Assembly: GCF_003231285.1 (NCBI RefSeq)
Contig: NZ_QKNS01000001.1
Coordinates: forward strand, 1,364,001 to 1,428,000
Length of the DNA: 64,000 nt
Source: Hymenobacter sediminis
Lineage (GTDB): Bacteria > Bacteroidota > Bacteroidia > Cytophagales > Hymenobacteraceae
Direction: 5' to 3'
The translations under genes and the position numbers were made by a program. Below, piece after piece: positions 62,635 to 64,000 of this stretch. Under the pieces are notes generated by a model. That model worked only from the letters and a program-made list of their open reading frames with translations. It had not been told where the DNA came from and searched no databases. Numbering within the stretch: the first letter of the stretch is position 1; the number at the start of each line of letters is the position of its first letter.

Positions 62635-63867
62635 TTAATCTACCAAGTTGAACAGGCGGTTCCAGCGGATTTTATTGGCGAAAGAAGCGTTGGGGTCCAC
62701 CGACAGCCAGATAAGCACAGCCTTACCCACAATATGGTCTTCGGGCACAAAACCCCAGAAGCGCGAATCGAGGGAGTTGTGGCGGTTATCGCCCATCATG
62801 AAGTAGTAGTTCTGCTTAAAGGTGTAGCTCTTTAGGGGCTGACCGTTCTGCAGAATCTGGCCGGTAGCATCCACGCTTATGCCTTCGTTGTGCTCGTAGC
62901 GCTGAATGATTTTCTGGTAGATAGGCGAGTTCTGAGGCGTGAGCTGCACTGTCTGGCCTTCCTTCGGGATTTGCAGCGGGCCGTAGTTGTCCTTGTTCCA
63001 GGTAGGGAAAGGCGGATTGGCTAACGGCAGTGTCTGGGGGTAGCCCGGTTCGCTGGGCAAATAGTCGGGGAAGTTCGGGAATACCTGCTGGCCCGGTTCC
63101 GGACGTCCTACAGGAGTCTGCAAATCAACAATGCCTTTTACCGTTGGCAGCTTCCGGAAGTAGTCGTAGGCTGAGCGGGTCATGTGCACATCGAACCCTC
63201 GGCCCAAACCTGGCCGCTCGCCATAGAAGGGAATGCCGTCCTGGGTATTGTATTCTACCACCCCAAGGCGCTTGAAATCTTCCAGCAGGGCATCGTCGGG
63301 CTGCGGTACCTGCAGGAAGTAGCTGCTCTGCATTTCGGGATAGTTCTTGGCGGGCTTCCCGTTGATGAACACCTGCCCCTGCTTGATTTCCAGCACGTCG
63401 CCGGCAATGGCAATGCAGCGCTTAATGTAATTGGTGCGCAGGTCGGCGGGGTGCTTGTCCTCGAAAGGCACGTTGAACACCACCACATCGTTGTTTTTAA
63501 CTTCCGAGAAGCCGGGGAGGCGGTAGCTCGGCAGTTGAATCAGATCGGAGTAGCTTTTTAGGCTCGTGCCCCAAATGGTTTGGTGCGTAAGCGGCACCTG
63601 CAGTGGGGTTTGCGGAGTGCGCGGCCCGTAGTGGAGCTTGCTCACAAACAAGTAGTCGCCTACCAGCAAGGAGTGCTCCATGGAAGGGGTAGGAATCGTG
63701 TAGGCCTCGAACGTAGCCCACCGGATAAGAGTGGCAGCTACCACCGCAAAAAGAATGGCGTCGCCCCATTCACGGGCTACGCTTTTGCGCTTTTTGGGCT
63801 CTCCGGTAGGGGTAGTGGGGGCCGGCTTATTTGCTTCGAGGTATTTCTCCCAGGATTGTACTGCCAT
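62635..63867 (-). CDS. lepB: Signal peptidase I
   Basis: A 410-residue membrane peptidase that cleaves Sec and Tat signal peptides. One N-terminal helix ([21 protein letters not shown]) is followed by the Ser motif [17 protein letters not shown] (Ser near 61), the Lys motif [12 protein letters not shown], and the [14 protein letters not shown] box near 365. About 100 residues of extra sequence (about 185-310) between the Lys block and the last box make it longer than the E. coli enzyme, a usual Bacteroidota trait. Confidence 0.95.
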   Translation of the reverse strand: MAVQSWEKYLEANKPAPTTPTGEPKKRKSVAREWGDAILFAVVAATLIRWATFEAYTIPTPSMEHSLLVGDYLFVSKLHYGPRTPQTPLQVPLTHQTIWGTSLKSYSDLIQLPSYRLPGFSEVKNNDVVVFNVPFEDKHPADLRTNYIKRCIAIAGDVLEIKQGQVFINGKPAKNYPEMQSSYFLQVPQPDDALLEDFKRLGVVEYNTQDGIPFYGERPGLGRGFDVHMTRSAYDYFRKLPTVKGIVDLQTPVGRPEPGQQVFPNFPDYLPSEPGYPQTLPLANPPFPTWNKDNYGPLQIPKEGQTVQLTPQNSPIYQKIIQRYEHNEGISVDATGQILQNGQPLKSYTFKQNYYFMMGDNRHNSLDSRFWGFVPEDHIVGKAVLIWLSVDPNASFANKIRWNRLFNLVD

Positions 63868-64000
63868 AATAAATCAGAGGCCAGAAAAAACGAACAGCCG
63901 GCACGCGCCGGCCCCTTTCCGGTTTGAACGCCGGAAGATGCGAAATAATGCGGATAGAGGTGAAATAGTGAGTTGGTGAATAGGTCCTAAACAAAGTACC

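Noticed and set aside
1..64000. CRISPR array, rRNA operon, prophage or insertion sequence
   Set aside because: I looked for regularly spaced repeats, rRNA landmarks, transposases, integrases and phage structural genes and saw none.

Overview
The window reads as a chromosomal stretch of a Bacteroidota bacterium, most likely Cytophagales and Hymenobacter-like. Supporting signs are a type IX secretion sorting domain, promoters of the TTG-N(17-23)-TAnnTTTG type (for example before tRNA-Cys), almost no Shine-Dalgarno sequences, the order ftsX-DUF3098-uppP-truB-ribF, and a haem-copper oxidase gene order typical of the phylum. It is a housekeeping and envelope region at high coding density. I see no rRNA, transposase, integrase, phage module or CRISPR array.

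Layout: 1-5.9 kb is the distal part of an aa3-type cytochrome oxidase operon (haem A and haem O synthases, two subunit III genes, subunit IV, SCO copper chaperone, DUF420, a small membrane protein, DUF983); subunits I and II are presumably just upstream. 5.9-13.7 kb carries a very large NtrY-like sensor kinase and a large predicted outer-membrane barrel. 13.7-17.6 kb has an AT-richer GT-C-like membrane protein and a GH20 hexosaminidase. 17.8-26.1 kb is a membrane-remodelling type cluster (DUF58, NADAR, MoxR, DUF4350, DUF4129, a multi-pass protein, SpoIIM-like, and a divergent RDD protein), with a NADAR ADP-ribose-type enzyme joined end to end between MoxR and DUF58. 26.2-31 kb has a DUF4394 secreted protein, a GNAT-nitrilase fusion and an orphan. 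31-38.2 kb holds a CoA-transferase pair split by a serine hydrolase gene, then ribF, truB, uppP, DUF3098 and ftsX. 38.3-46.3 kb has a giant TamB-like protein, tsaD, smpB, a MITE-like inverted repeat, an NlpC/P60 peptidase and an HNH nuclease. 46.5-54 kb has an alpha/beta hydrolase, a DUF3298 lipoprotein, two tandem fatty acid desaturases, an orphan and ribosomal protein S1. 54-64 kb has tRNA-Cys, cyanophycin synthetase, a coiled-coil membrane protein, a TPMT-like methyltransferase, kdsA, a hairpin-dense intergenic locus, a second methyltransferase, apaG, ung and lepB.

Most genes are ordinary. The parts that deserve a second look are the NADAR gene in the MoxR/DUF58 operon, the hairpin-dense intergenic locus at about 59.85-60.2 kb (candidate small RNA and/or a 43-residue protein), a strongly over-represented word GGGGTAG with strand bias, and a recurring TCAC-rich leader in front of several unrelated genes.
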